Shown here piece by piece: positions 1 through 11,889 of a stretch of 64,000 nucleotides of DNA. How positions within the stretch are numbered: the first letter of the stretch is position 1; each line of letters opens with the position of its first letter. A program made the position numbers and the translations under genes. This DNA comes from Eulemur rufifrons. Its lineage: Eukaryota; Chordata; Mammalia; Primates; Lemuridae. The notes beneath the pieces are model-generated. The model did no database searches. It was not told where the DNA came from and worked only from the letters and a program-made list of their open reading frames with translations. Location of the stretch: the NCBI RefSeq assembly GCF_041146395.1, contig NC_091002.1, positions 9,480,501-9,544,500 on the forward strand. The letters run 5' to 3'.

Positions 1-156
1 CTCTGTTTTTCTAATCTCTGTTTTGTTAATTTCTGATCTAATGCTTATTGTTTCCTTCCTTTTGCTTGCTTTGAGTTTAATTTGCTTTTTTCCCCTAGTT
101 TCTTAAGGTGGACAGTTTTTTATTTGAGTTCTTTCCTCTTTTAAAATACAGACATT

Positions 157-428
157 GGCTGGGTGCAGTGGCTCAGGCCTGTGATCCTCACACTTTGGGA
201 GGCCAGGAATTCGGGACCACCTTGTGCAAGAGTGAGACCCCCATCTTTACAAAAAATAGAAAAATTAGCTAGGCATGGTGACCACACCTGTAATCCCAGC
301 TACTCAGGAGGCTGGGGCAGGAGAATCACTTGAGCCCAGGAGTTCGAGGTTGCAGTGAGCTGTGATGACGTCACTGCATTCTAGGTTGGGCGACAGAGTG
401 AGACCTTGTCTGATAAAAAAAAAGTAGG
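157..428 (+). mobile_element. Alu element, sense, diverged
   Basis: Begins GGCTGGGTGCAGTGGCTCA and ends in an A-rich tail. It has the 7SL-like left arm and the 'TGAGCCCAGGAGTTCGAGG' right arm. It sits inside the antisense L1 and itself received the next Alu in its tail. Confidence 0.85.
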
Positions 429-760
<332 letters not shown>

Positions 761-1539
761 AAAGTAGGCATTTACAACTATAAATTTCCCTCTAAGCACT
801 GTTTTAACAGAATCCTGTAAGTTTTTGTATGCTGTGTTTTCATTTTCATTCGTCTCAATTTCTAATTTCCCTTGTGATTTCTTGTTTGACTCATTAGTTA
901 CTTAACATTGTGTTGTTAGATTTCCACATATTTACTGATTCCTAATTTCATTCCATTGCAGTCAGAAAATATATTTTGTATGATTTCAATCCTTTTAAAT
1001 TTACTGAGGCTTGCTTTATGGCCTAGCATATGGTCAATGATAGAAAATGTTCTATATGTGCCTGAGAAGAATATGTTCTATGTATTATTCAGTGAAATAT
1101 TCTATAGATACTTCTTGAATCTACTTGACCTATAGTGTCGTTCAAGTCTTTTACTCCTTCTTGATCATCTGCCTAGGTGCTCCATCCATTACTGAAAGTC
1201 GGATATTGAAGTCTTCAACTATTACTGTTGAATATTCTATTTCTCCCTTCAATTATTCAGCTTTGCTTCATGTGTTTTGGATTTAATTTTTTCAGTTTTG
1301 CTTCATGTATTTCTACCTGTGGTTAGGTGCATATTTGTTTATAATTATGTCTTCCAGATGGCTTGTCCCTGTAATTATTATAAAATGTCTTTCTTTGTTA
1401 AAAATTTTTATCTTAAAATCTATTTTGTCTGATATTAGTGTAGCCACTCTAGATCTCTTTCAGTTACTGTTTACATGGTATATTATTGCTACCCTTTACT
1501 TTTCAACCTATTTGTGTCTTTTGTAGATAGCATAAAGTT

Positions 1540-1857
1540 GGGGTTTTTTGTTTGTTTGTTTATTTGTTTTTAGAGACAGGGTCTCTCTCTCTGTCACCCA
1601 GGCCAGAATGCAGTGACATGATCATAGTTCACTGTAACTTCAAACTTCTGGGCTTAATCAATCCTCCCACCTCAGCCTCCCAAGTATCTAGGACTACAGG
1701 CATGCGCCACCATACTTGCTTAATTTTTTAATTTTTTGTAGAGATGTGGGGTCTCACTGTGTTGCCTAGGCTGGTCTTAAACTCCTGAGCTGAAGCAATC
1801 CTCCTGCCTCGGCCTCCCAAAGCACTGGGGGTCCTGGCGTGAGCCCCTGTACCCGGC
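1540..1857 (-). mobile_element. Alu element, antisense
   Basis: T-rich (GTTT)n tail followed by GAGACAGGGTCTCTCTCTCTG and ending near CCCGGCC. It splits the L1 ORF2 start: L1 sequence 'GTAGATAGCATA' lies to its left and 'TTAATCCATCCTGGCAATC' to its right. Confidence 0.85.
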
Positions 1858-2418
1858 CCACTTGCATCATTTTTTTAATCCATCCTGGCAATCTTTGCCT
1901 TTTTATTGGGATATTTAGTCCATTGACACTCAAAGTAATTACTGATAAGGTAGGATTTATGTGTGCCATTTTTTTATTTGTTTCCTACATGTTTTATATC
2001 TTTTTGATTCTTCTATTCCCCCATTACTGACTTTTTCATGTTAAAATTTTCTAATATGTCATTTAAGTCTCTTGCTGTTTCTTTGATTATATTTCAGAGG
2101 GTTTCTTAGTATTTTCCCTGGGGATTACAACCAACATATTAACTTAAAACCATCTAGTTCTCATTAACGCCAATGAATTTCAATGGTATAGAAAAACTTT
2201 GCTCCAAAGTTGCTCTGTTCCCTCTCCCCTCTTGTGCTACTATTGTCATACAAATTACATCTTCATACAGGAAAAACCCATCAACACAGTTTTAGAAATA
2301 TAACATTTTAATTATATCATTAAATTAAATTATATGTGTAAATAATTTTTATAATTATTGCTTTATGCAGATGTCTTAAATCATATAAGAAAGACTTACA
2401 AACAAAAATACATGACGC

Positions 2419-2690
2419 TGGCTGAGCTCGGTGGTTCACACCTATAATCCTAGCACTTTGAGAGGCTAAGGTGGAAGGATCGCTTAAGGCCAGGAATTCA
2501 AGACCAGCCTGAGCAACATAGTGAGACCCATCTCTACAAAAAAATAGAAAAATTATCTGGACATGGTGGCATGCACCTGTAGTTCCAGCTACTCAGGAGT
2601 TTGAGGCTGCATTGAGCTACGATGATGCCACAGCACTCTAGCCTGGACAATAGAGTGAGAACCTGTATCCAAAAAATAAATAAATACATA
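2419..2690 (+). mobile_element. Alu element, sense, diverged
   Basis: Starts GGCTGAGCTCGGTGGTTCA and ends in an AAATAAATAAATA tail. It is flanked by an imperfect duplication of ATACATGA(C/G)GCT. It lies within the antisense L1. Confidence 0.85.
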
Positions 2691-3165
2691 CATGAGGCTC
2701 TTTTATATTTATCAATATAGTTATCTTTTTCCAGTGTTCTTTTCTTCTTCATGAGGACTCAAGTCATTGTCTCGTGACCTTTCATTTCCATCTGAGGGAC
2801 CTCTAGCATTCTTGTGCTGCAGGTCTACCACTGACAAACTCGCTCAGGTTTTGTTTATTGGGCAATGTCTTGATTTCTCCTTCACTTTTAAAGGGTAGTT
2901 TTGTTGAATGTAGAATTTGTGGGGTTTTCTTTTTATACTATGCTATCTCACTGCCTTCTGGTCCCCACGGCATCTGATGAGAAATCAGCTGTCAATGTCA
3001 TTGAGAATCCACTACAGGTGACAAGTCACTTCTCGCTCACTGCTTTCAAGATTCTGTTTTTGGCTTTCAACAGTTTGCTTATAATTTGCCTTGGTGTGGA
3101 ACTCTTTGAGTTGATCCTTTTTGGAGTTGGCTAAACTTCTTGGGTGTGCAGACAGGTGTTTTTCA

Positions 3166-3387
3166 TCAAATTTGGAGAGTTTGGGGCCATAATTTCTTCA
3201 AATATTCTTTCTGCCACTCTCCTTTCCTTCTGGGACTCCTATAATGTTTATAGTAGTAGGCTAGATGGTGTCCTGTGGGCCTCTCAGACTGTTCATTTGT
3301 CTTTATTCTTTTTTTTTTTTTCTGTTCCTCTAACTGGATAATCTCAATAGACCTATCTTCAAATTTGCTGTTCTTGATTCCATCCAT
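3166..3387 (-). pseudogene. L1 ORF1 remnant
   Basis: Translation on the minus strand gives a lysine- and glutamate-rich stretch ('IEIIQLEEQKKKKRIKTNEQ') followed by 'RSPRRKGEWQKEYLKKLWPQ'. This is the usual order of the end of the L1 ORF1 coiled coil and the following 'EGE..KG.E..F' segment. It is short and broken, and not a functional gene. Confidence 0.6.
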
Positions 3388-4250
3388 TCAAATCTGCTGC
3401 CGTGCCCTTCTAGCAATTTCTCATTGCAGTTACTGTTCTTTTCCAACTCTAGGATTTCTATTTGGTTCTTTTTAAACAATTTTCATCTGTTTATTGATAT
3501 TCTCAACAAACTATTGAGAACATTGTTTAGTGGGACATTGTTCTTATACTTTCCTTTGATTCTTTAAATATATTTTCACTTAGTTCTTTGAATGTGTTTA
3601 CATTAGCTAATTTAAAATATTTGTCTGGTGAGTCCAACATCAGGGCTTCCTCAGGAAAAATTTCTACTCACTGCGTTTTTTCCCCCTGTGAATGGGTCAC
3701 ACTTTCCTTTTTCTTTGTACTACTCATAATTCTTTGTTGAAAACTAGGCATCTTAGGTAATATAGTGTAGCAACTCTGGATACTTACGGCCCACCCACAG
3801 CCATCCCCGGGGCTTGTTGTTGCTGCTCCTTCATTCGTGTGGAGACTTGACTGGACTGTGTCGTTGATGTTCGTTTCCCTCCAGTGCAGCTCCTCCCCTC
3901 ACTCCGCACAGGGTGCAGGGGCTGGTGCCTGCACAGTCAGCCTGACCCCTCCCCTGTCCAGGGCTAACAGTGGTCTCAGCTGGGCTGTCCTTGGCTGTCT
4001 CTCTCCCCGATCCTCCTGTTGTGTGTACAGCTCATCTGCCTCTACTGGTATCATAGCCAGATTTAACCTTCAGATTTAACTAGCTGACTGTTCTACTATT
4101 TTTGACAAAATCTTGGGGCACAAATTGTTCTATGATCTGGTCCAATTAAGTCTGGGTCCCCTTTAAAGGACTAATGCTTGTGCTCAGTCTTTGACACTTG
4201 CTCTGAGCACAGCGGGCTCTCCTGAGCTGCCTCTTTCCCAGTTCTGTTAA

Positions 4251-4630
<380 letters not shown>

Positions 4631-4640
4631 TCAGTCTCCT

Positions 4641-5343
4641 CTTAATTGCTGACTTCCAGAATATCCATTGTTTTTGACAATGTGCTTAAGCTTGAACTCC
4701 TCCATGTTCTGTTCCTCATAATGTTGGTCCCCCTGGGAAGAGCTACAGAGCCCTACATTGTTCTGACCTTACTCTCCCCCTTGCAGAACCTCTGCACCAC
4801 TGCTCTGGTTCTGGGGGAGGGACAGTGGCCCCATTCTCTCAAAATGACACCCCTGCTCGACTGCAGGGCACTGGCAGGGAGGTGGCCCCTGGTCTTCTCA
4901 GCTTGCCTCTCTTGGTATGGAACTTCCGTCAAATGAATGAGCTGGGGTGAGGGTAATTGGCACCTAGGATTCTTGGGCTGCCACACTTGGGGTATAGCTT
5001 CTGCCCGATATGAGTGGGTGCTCATAGGTACAGGAAGAGAGCCATGGATCTCCTGGCCACACAGTCCTGGAATAGAACCTCTACAACACAGAGCTGGGCA
5101 GAGATGAGAGATACCAGCAGTCTTCTCCTCCCAGGGAGAATTCGTAGCCCAGGGTCAGGAGCTGAGCGGGGAGAGAGGCCATTTCTTGACCTCATCCACC
5201 TGGAGCCGAGCTTCAGGAGGGAAGAGAGGAGATCATGGATCAGTGCCACAGACTTGCATTCTTCTTACCAACATTTAGTAAAAGTCTTGAATAAATGTTT
5301 TTCCATTTGCTGTATGCCCTTAGGAGAATTTCCAGAGACTTTA
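4641..5343. other. Unassigned intergenic sequence
   Basis: About 700 bases without a recognised gene. The first part may be the continuation of the antisense L1 5' region beyond the Alu. Several short open frames on both strands (up to 127 codons including Alu-derived sequence) show no recognisable domain. Confidence 0.4.
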
Positions 5344-5344
5344 A

Positions 5345-5742
<398 letters not shown>

Positions 5743-5889
5743 TAATTATGGTTGTTCTTGTTGGGAGAGAGCCTGCAGAGCCCCTCAGGCCACCACTCCA
5801 GAAGTGCCCCTCCCGTCGGTACTGACTTGGGGATGGTTGTTACGTAGCACTGTTGTGACAATAGCTAAGTGTCACAAGAAGCCTACTTC

Positions 5890-6060
5890 CTTCTCCTATT
5901 GTTTACTCTGTGCTACCCATGGAGTAGATACTGTTTTTAATCCCCATTGTATACACAATAAAAGTGAAGCTCAGAGAAACTGAGCTTCCTCTCACCATGA
6001 AAGAGCTACTAAAGTACAGTGGCGAGACATGAACAGGAACACATTTAAGTACACGTCCCA
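5890..6060 (-). repeat. MIR SINE fragment
   Basis: Resembles the reverse complement of the MIR core: 'AATCCCCATTGTATACACAATAAAAGTGAAGCTCAGAGAAACTGAG' (positions about 5939-5984) corresponds to the MIR 'cccattttacagatgaggaaactgaggc' segment. Diverged; the ends are approximate. Confidence 0.6.
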
Positions 6061-6218
6061 CTGAGAGAGCCATGTTATTCACATGTTAGTGTATCTGCAT
6101 TGATATTTATTTGACTTGATGAGAGTCACCTGATTCCTGAATTTTAAGTATTTTTTAAAACATACTATTCAGGGTTATAATGGAGTCTGAGTAAAGTAAT
6201 TAAGATATATCAATCACA

Positions 6219-6383
6219 GGCTGGGCACAGTGGCTCACACCTGTAGCACTTTGGGAGGCTGAAGTGGGATGATCGCTTGAGGCCAGGAGTTCAAGGCTGC
6301 AGTGAGCTATGATCAGGCCACTGCACTCCTGCCTGGGTGACAGAGTGAGACCTCATCTCTCAAAAATAATAATAATAATAATT
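6219..6383 (+). mobile_element. 7SL-derived Alu monomer (FLAM-like), sense
   Basis: GGCTGGGCACAGTGGCTCA start, a single arm of about 140 bases with no central A-rich linker or second arm, then a (AAT)n tail. The length and structure fit a free left Alu monomer rather than a truncated dimer. Confidence 0.75.
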
Positions 6384-7634
6384 ATAATTTCTCCGTATTT
6401 AATGTGTAAAAGAGAGGCTCCTAGGTGTACCTAATAAAATACATGTACGCCAGGGCATAATCTTTCACTCTTGTCAGATTTGGAGGGAAAATGGGATCTG
6501 CAGGATGTTTTCCTGTCTGAGCTTCCCCTTCATGACTGGGAATGCAGCGCACGAGGACGCACACCCCGGCTGCAGGAGGAAGAGGAGCGGTAGACTGGAA
6601 GAACTTTGAGTTCCCCTTCTGCTCCGAAGCTCCAAGGTTCCACGAACCCGGTGTCAGTAACTCTCCTCCTACTACCCGACCTTTCCAGCATCAACTCTGG
6701 CCAACTCCACTGCCAGCATCTGACCTCAGTGCCTGAGGGCTCTTTCCAGAGCTCACCTGTGCAGCAGGCCAGACATGCTAGGGAATTAACACTCAACCAA
6801 AGACCAACCGAGCTGGTGGGTAAACACCCCAGCTCCCTCCTACCTCAGGCTCCAAGTCCAGGGAACCCAAAGCAAGGCAGGGTGAATCTGGCTGAGACGC
6901 AGAGGAAACGTGACTGAGAGCGGGAGCTGTGCCAGACCGGAGGGCAGGCCCTACAGGGCTCACCGTGGGCTCAGCGGCCAGGGAAGAGGGCAGAGGACTA
7001 AGAGCCTCGGGGGTCAGCAAGGACTAGGGGGAGGACAGGGGTCAAATGAATCAGAGGGAAGAGCAAAGACTCAGGAGAGGCTGCTCAGACAAAGCTGTAG
7101 GGTCTGGGGGCTGCCTCTCTGGCCCCAGGCCACCAGGTCTGCAGCTCTTGCTAACATGGCATTCCAAAGTACAGAGCTCTTTCTGTCCATGGCCTAATTA
7201 CAGCAACTTCTTCACCAGGCTCCTATAAGGCAGGCCACAGATATAGCCAAGAACGTCAAAATTGGGGGCACATCATGACCTCTCACCAGTCACAGGGAAC
7301 TTGCACACAGAATGAAGCCTTGGAGCAGTGGCAACCTCACGCCAGCCCAGCCCTGGCTCTCCAGAGGGGGAGGGTCCAGAGGAGGCGGGCCAGGTCTGCG
7401 CCGGCCATGTTCATGCCAGTCCTCAGCAGAGAGTACCCACGGAGTAATGCCGCAGTCCGGGGTCACCATGTCCAAGCCAGACGCACTGACAGAGGGACTC
7501 CAGGCTTAGTCGCGTTGCATGTCACCTTCCTGCCTCCCCATGTTACCCGTCCTCCAAAGCTTCTCCCAATCCCCACAATCTCCCTCCAGTGTGCTAGTGA
7601 GGAGTACTTGTCTGGAGCCCGACAACTAGGTTAG
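6384..7634. other. Unassigned, moderately GC-rich intergenic sequence
   Basis: 1.25 kb with elevated GC compared with its flanks and many overlapping open frames on both strands (60-119 codons), typical of GC-rich non-coding DNA. No splice-consistent exon series, known domain or repeat is recognised. It could be an old LTR or a regulatory element. Confidence 0.35.
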
Positions 7635-7765
7635 GATCCTGGCTTGTGAGTATGACTTCAGGCAAGTTATTTATGTCTTTGTGCCTCAGTTTCCTCATCT
7701 GTAACATGAAGATAATAATATTTGCCTCAAGAATTAATTTAAATAATGTGTAGATACTATCTCAA
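7635..7765 (+). repeat. MIR SINE, sense
   Basis: Contains the MIR core: a 'CAGGCAAGTTATTTATGTC' region, then 'GTGCCTCAGTTTCCTCATCT', then 'ATGAAGATAATAATA'. It ends just before the target site of the L1 insertion at 7792. Confidence 0.85.
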
Positions 7766-7791
7766 ACAAGCGATCAAAAGTTAACATCACC

Positions 7792-8133
7792 GAGTGCGAT
7801 GTGCACTGTCCAGGGAATGGACACAATCGAAGCTCAGACTCGGGGGGATGGGGAGGCATGGGCAATGTATATAGCCTGAACTTTTGTACCCCCTTAATGA
7901 GCTGAAAAACAAACAAAACAAAAGATGATCAACCATAAGATGTGTCCTTTACAAACTCTTACATGCCAGCTGGTTTTAGAGCAATTGTTTACATCAGCCA
8001 TTAATTTCTGAGTATGAGCCAGAAATACTAATTATCAACATATCTACATTGCCTTATATATTTACATGCATGTGATGACATACACAGGAGAGACTTTAGA
8101 ATATAACTGGACATTCATCTCAGAAAAGAAAAA
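7792..8133 (+). mobile_element. 5'-truncated L1 3' end plus likely 3' transduction
   Basis: An insert of about 340 bases flanked by a perfect 16-bp duplication AAAAGTTAACATCACC (7776-7791 and 8134-8149). The first about 130 bases end in 'TTTTGTACCCCCTTAATGAG' and an A-rich stretch (about 7901-7922), like the terminal 3' end of a strepsirrhine L1. About 200 bases of non-L1 sequence follow, and then a second A-rich tail at 8124-8137. The outer duplication encloses both parts, so they integrated as one copy. This is the structure expected when transcription reads through the L1 polyadenylation signal. Confidence 0.75.
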
Positions 8134-8149
8134 AAAAGTTAACATCACC

Positions 8150-8520
8150 AATAATGAGACAAACTGACATCATGGGTCTCTTGATAAGACGCACTGAGAA
8201 GAACACAGCGTGACTTCCGTGGTATTTCTACCAGAAATACATGACCTGCATTGAATTGTGAAAAACCATCAGGCAAGTCCAGACTGAGAGATATTCTACA
8301 AAATAACTGGCTCATACTCTTCAACAATGGCAAGGTCATGACATACAAAGAAAGCCCAAGGCACTGTTCTAGACTGTAGACAACTAAATGCAATGCATGA
8401 GCCAGGATTGTCTCCTGGGCCAGAAAGGAAAAGGATAAAGGAAAGAATGGTTCGGTTTTGTTTGTTTTTGCTCTAAAAGACACAACTGGTACAATCAGTG
8501 AAACTTTGGGTGTGTGGAGT
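8150..8520 (+). repeat. Old L1-type 3' UTR fragment (tentative)
   Basis: Segments such as 'TGATAAGACGCACTGAGAAG', 'CAAGGCACTGTTCTAGACTG' and 'GACACAACTGGTACAATCAG' look like 3' UTR sequence of ancient mammalian L1 subfamilies. This is from memory of consensus sequences only. A 112-codon minus-strand open frame here has no recognisable domain. Confidence 0.4.
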
Positions 8521-9613
8521 GCGGGGTGGTGTTATATCAGAGACACACTTCTGATTTCAGTGAGGGCTCTGTGGCTATGTAGGAAACTGTCTTAGAGCCT
8601 TAGTAAGAAGACTAATAGTGGCTATTAAGCTATTATAAACTATTCTAACTATTATGGCTATTAAGCAATTAAGGCTGCCCCACGCAGTCTATTATTACAG
8701 ATTGTTTTGTTGCTTAACTGTTTAGCAGACAGATGCTTGATCCCTGAGGCCACTGCATATATGTAACACTCATAACGTCTAACATACTGACCTATGAGTT
8801 GTTTTATCCAGCAGATATTAAATTAGATCTGCATTCACCAGCCACGGTGCCAAGCACCGGGATGCAAAGAGAGATGAGGCCCAGGCCCAGGGCCCAGGCC
8901 CAGATCATTCTGGAATGCATCCTTCTAGCAGGAGAGGCTGAAGGAGTCCTCACAGGTAAGGCGAGAATGACAGGAATGCAAAGGAAGAAAAGGAATGTGT
9001 CCAGAACAGGACAGGAATCATAGAAAAGTAGCAAGAGCAAAAACAAAACAAAAAAGGAGATGATGTGTTTTATCTGAGATGAGTGTGGGCTTGCCTGCAA
9101 CGGTGAGGAGACAAGACACGTGCAAGGATAGGCACACATCATAGCCACACAGCACAACAGCATACAGCCATTGAAAAGACTCAGGCTTCTCTCTTAGGTC
9201 ACGATTGGGGATACTTGGAGGGGCCTGCTGGGAGCTGAACTCATCCACATTGGGGGCATTAGTGGGGACACAGGTGTGAACACCTGTAAAAGGCCATGGA
9301 GCCCACACTTAACGTTTGTGCACTCTAACACATGTAGAGTATAGCTCAATTTTTAACGTGCTTTAAAAAGTTAATTTTCTCTATGTGTATTGATGAGGAA
9401 TCATCTCCAGGGTATAGTGTTAAATGAAAACTACACATAGAACAATGTCTCTAGCATACAGTCTTTGCAGGGGGGCTCAACAAGGGAAATACATACACAT
9501 CTGCCCTTGCCTGTGCCCAGAAGCTCACTAGAAGGCCACGGGAGAACCCCACGGCCTCCGGGAGTCACTGGCGGCTGCCGGCCTGGGGCCGGAACCCAGG
9601 AGGGAAAGAAGTC
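8521..9613. other. Unassigned intergenic sequence
   Basis: No gene seen. Around 8800-8950 ('GTGCCAAGCACCGGGATGCAA') there is a piece resembling a common ancient mammalian repeat that also appears near 15430 and 17920. The minus-strand open frames here (96-119 codons) are hydrophobic by composition and have no recognised domain. Confidence 0.35.
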
Positions 9614-9625
9614 AATTCATTCTTT

Positions 9626-9688
9626 TTTTTCTTTCTTTTTTTTTTTAATTTCAGGATATTACAGGGGTACACATTCTCCTGAGGAGTG
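9626..9688 (-). mobile_element. Extremely 5'-truncated L1 insertion, antisense
   Basis: A T-rich tail followed by 'AATTTCAGGATATTACAGGGGTACA'-type sequence (about 9648-9672), the reverse complement of the same L1 3' end seen at 7870-7900. It is bounded by a 12-bp target-site duplication AATTCATTCTTT (9614-9625 and 9689-9700). Only about 40 bases of L1 plus the tail were inserted. Confidence 0.75.
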
Positions 9689-9700
9689 AATTCATTCTTT

Positions 9701-10094
9701 ACAGCCAGGGGACTATACCCCTGGAGAACTCGAGAGCGCTCCCATCGTTACTTTGGTACCAGAGGCTACATTTGCTGTTTGGGTTTCAATCGTTCCAAGC
9801 TGGGAATTTTGAGGGACAAGACCTGCAAACGCATGGTCTGGGGAAGCGGACTGGGGGTCTCGACCGTGAACTGCTTTACTATCGTGTTTTTCTCCATATG
9901 CTAAACTCATCTCAGCCCCATGTCAGATCCCATGGCTCAACTTTATAACAGATTTTAAACTCAGCCCGGTACTCAAGAATTTCTTAAAACTGGTGGGGAG
10001 ACCTGCTGTACAGAGGCGAACCCTGCGAAATCTCGCCCTCTGGAGGTAGTATACTGCCACCTAGTGTCCGCTCAACAAATAACACCAAACATCT
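9701..10094. other. Unassigned intergenic sequence
   Basis: No gene seen. Contains 'CCCTCTGGAGGTAGTATACTGCCACCTAGTG' (split over about 10038-10068), which looks like part of an interspersed repeat of unidentified family. Confidence 0.35.
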
Positions 10095-10372
10095 CAGACG
10101 TGAATTCAGAAATAACGGAATAAATAAAGCTGAAGTTTAGCAATTCTGTTGTGATTGAAATATATATTAGAAACCAGTCTATATGTATGCACTTATACTT
10201 GTGTGTCTATAAGATACCTCTGGAGAATATAAACAAACTGTTAACAATAGTTGCCTCCAAGAAGAGGAACTGGGTAGCTGAGAAAAACCATCATGATATG
10301 TTATTTTGTATCTCTTAAATTTTGAGCCCAACATTATCTTGCTAATTGAAAAAAATTAAAAAAAACTTTAAA
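10095..10372 (+). repeat. Old L1 3' end, sense
   Basis: The 'AACTGTTAACAATAGTTGCC' and 'AAGAGGAACTGGGTAGCTGAG' segments followed by an A-rich tail match the layout of older L1M 3' ends. The ends are approximate. Confidence 0.55.
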
Positions 10373-10675
10373 AATAAAAAATCCACTTATTAAGTTTTTC
10401 TGCTGTGTTGGCGTGGGGCCGTTCACTGACGCATGCTCTGAATACTTGTGGAAGCTGCCTCAGTGCTGGGCCCTGTCTGGAGGAGCAGGGTGCAGAGAAC
10501 AGATGCATTCCCGCCTCCTGGAGTTTAGACACTACTGAGAGGATGGTCTCCGGCACGTGTTGAAGGTAGCAGAGCCCCGCACCTGGGTCCTGGGCCAGGT
10601 GACCACGTGGAACAGACAGACACTCACTCCACCCCTCCGGCCTTGGGTCAGTGCCATGGGAGTGCCAGCAGAAAA

Positions 10676-11765
10676 GAACTCAAACTCTGTAAAATAATTT
10701 AAAGAGGTTTATTCTGAGCCGAATATGTGTGACCATGGCCAGGAGAGGCACACTCAACAAGGCTTGAGCTAATGATCTCCCCGTGGCTGGGTTAGTTTGG
10801 TTTTATACATGTCAGGGAGACGGGAACTACACCATAAAGTCATAAATCAATACATGGAAGGTGTACATTGGTTTGGCCCAAAAAGGCAGGACATCTCAAA
10901 GCAGGGGTTTATAGGTTACAGGTGGGTTTAAAGATTCTTTGATTTATAGTTAGTTAAATAAATGTAGATTTGTCTAAAGGTTTGGAGTGTTTTAAGTTAA
11001 GAAGTCTGTTAATCAGAGACAAGCCACCAGACACATACCTACACTCAAGTGATCTGTTCAGTAAATTGATGTCCTACAGCTATGGTTTAACTTTTGCCTT
11101 ACATCTGCAGTCCCCCAAACCCTGGGCCGTAGACCCATACCGGTCCGTGGCCTGTTAGGAACCAGGCTGCACAGCAGGAGGTGAGTTGCTGGCCTGCCAA
11201 GCTCAGCTTCATCTGTGTTTACAGCCACTCCCCATCCACTCCACCTCCTGTCAGATCAGTGGCAGCATTAGGTTCTCATAGGATGGAACCCTACTGTAAA
11301 CTGCACATGTGAGGGATCTAGGTTGCGCGCTCCTTATGAGAATCGAGTGCTTGATGATCTGAGGTGGAGCTGAGGCGGTGATGCTAGCACTGGGGAGTGG
11401 CTGCAAATACAGATTATCATTAACAGAGAGGTTTGACTGCATAACAAATGTAATGTGCTTGAATTATCCCTAAACCATCCCTCCACTCCCAGTCCAGGGA
11501 AAAATTGTCTTCCATGAAACTGGTCCCTGGTGCCAAAAAGGTTGGGGACACTGCCTTACATGACCTTAGGCTTGTTAATGATTTTGTATCTTATTGTTAC
11601 AAAGAATAACCCTAAAAGGGAGGGGGCATAACTAGACGTGTCTGACCTCCTTTCTCCTTATGGCGGAAACTCAGCTTTAAGGTGTTTCTGGGGTCCCCTG
11701 GGCCAGAGGGAGTCCATTTACTCTGTTGGGAGGCTTAAGATTTTATCTTAGTTTACAGGAACAAT
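10676..11765 (-). repeat. Ancient retroviral-type LTR, antisense, carrying a hAT insertion
   Basis: The plus strand starts with 'AAAATAATTTAAAGAGGTTT' then 'ATTCTGAGCC', the reverse complement of an LTR 3' region with its AATAAA signal. It continues after the hAT element at 11105-11553 through 'AAAGGGAGGGGGCATAACTAG' and 'TTTTATCTTAGTTTACAGG'. Only LTR sequence is visible, with no coding region. I recognise the type but cannot name the subfamily. Confidence 0.6.
11105..11553. mobile_element. Non-autonomous hAT DNA transposon
   Basis: Terminal inverted repeats: the left end CTGCAGTCCCCC pairs imperfectly with the right end GGTTGGGGACACTG, whose reverse complement is CAGTGTCCCCAACC. The element is flanked by a perfect 8-bp target-site duplication CCTTACAT (11097-11104 and 11554-11561), the hAT hallmark. 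The interior has the 'GGTGCCAAAAAGGTTGGGGAC' and 'AGGGATCTAGGTTGCGCGCTC' segments of a family common in mammals. It carries no transposase. Confidence 0.88.
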
Positions 11766-11889
11766 CACCTTTTATATGCTTCAGACCTGTGTTGGGGTCT
11801 GTTTTGGCACTTTAGCTTTATCCTAATTAATATGACACTTCACAAGTGTGATCTAATGGGCTTTTTATTCACCCAAGAGCTGAAGCACA

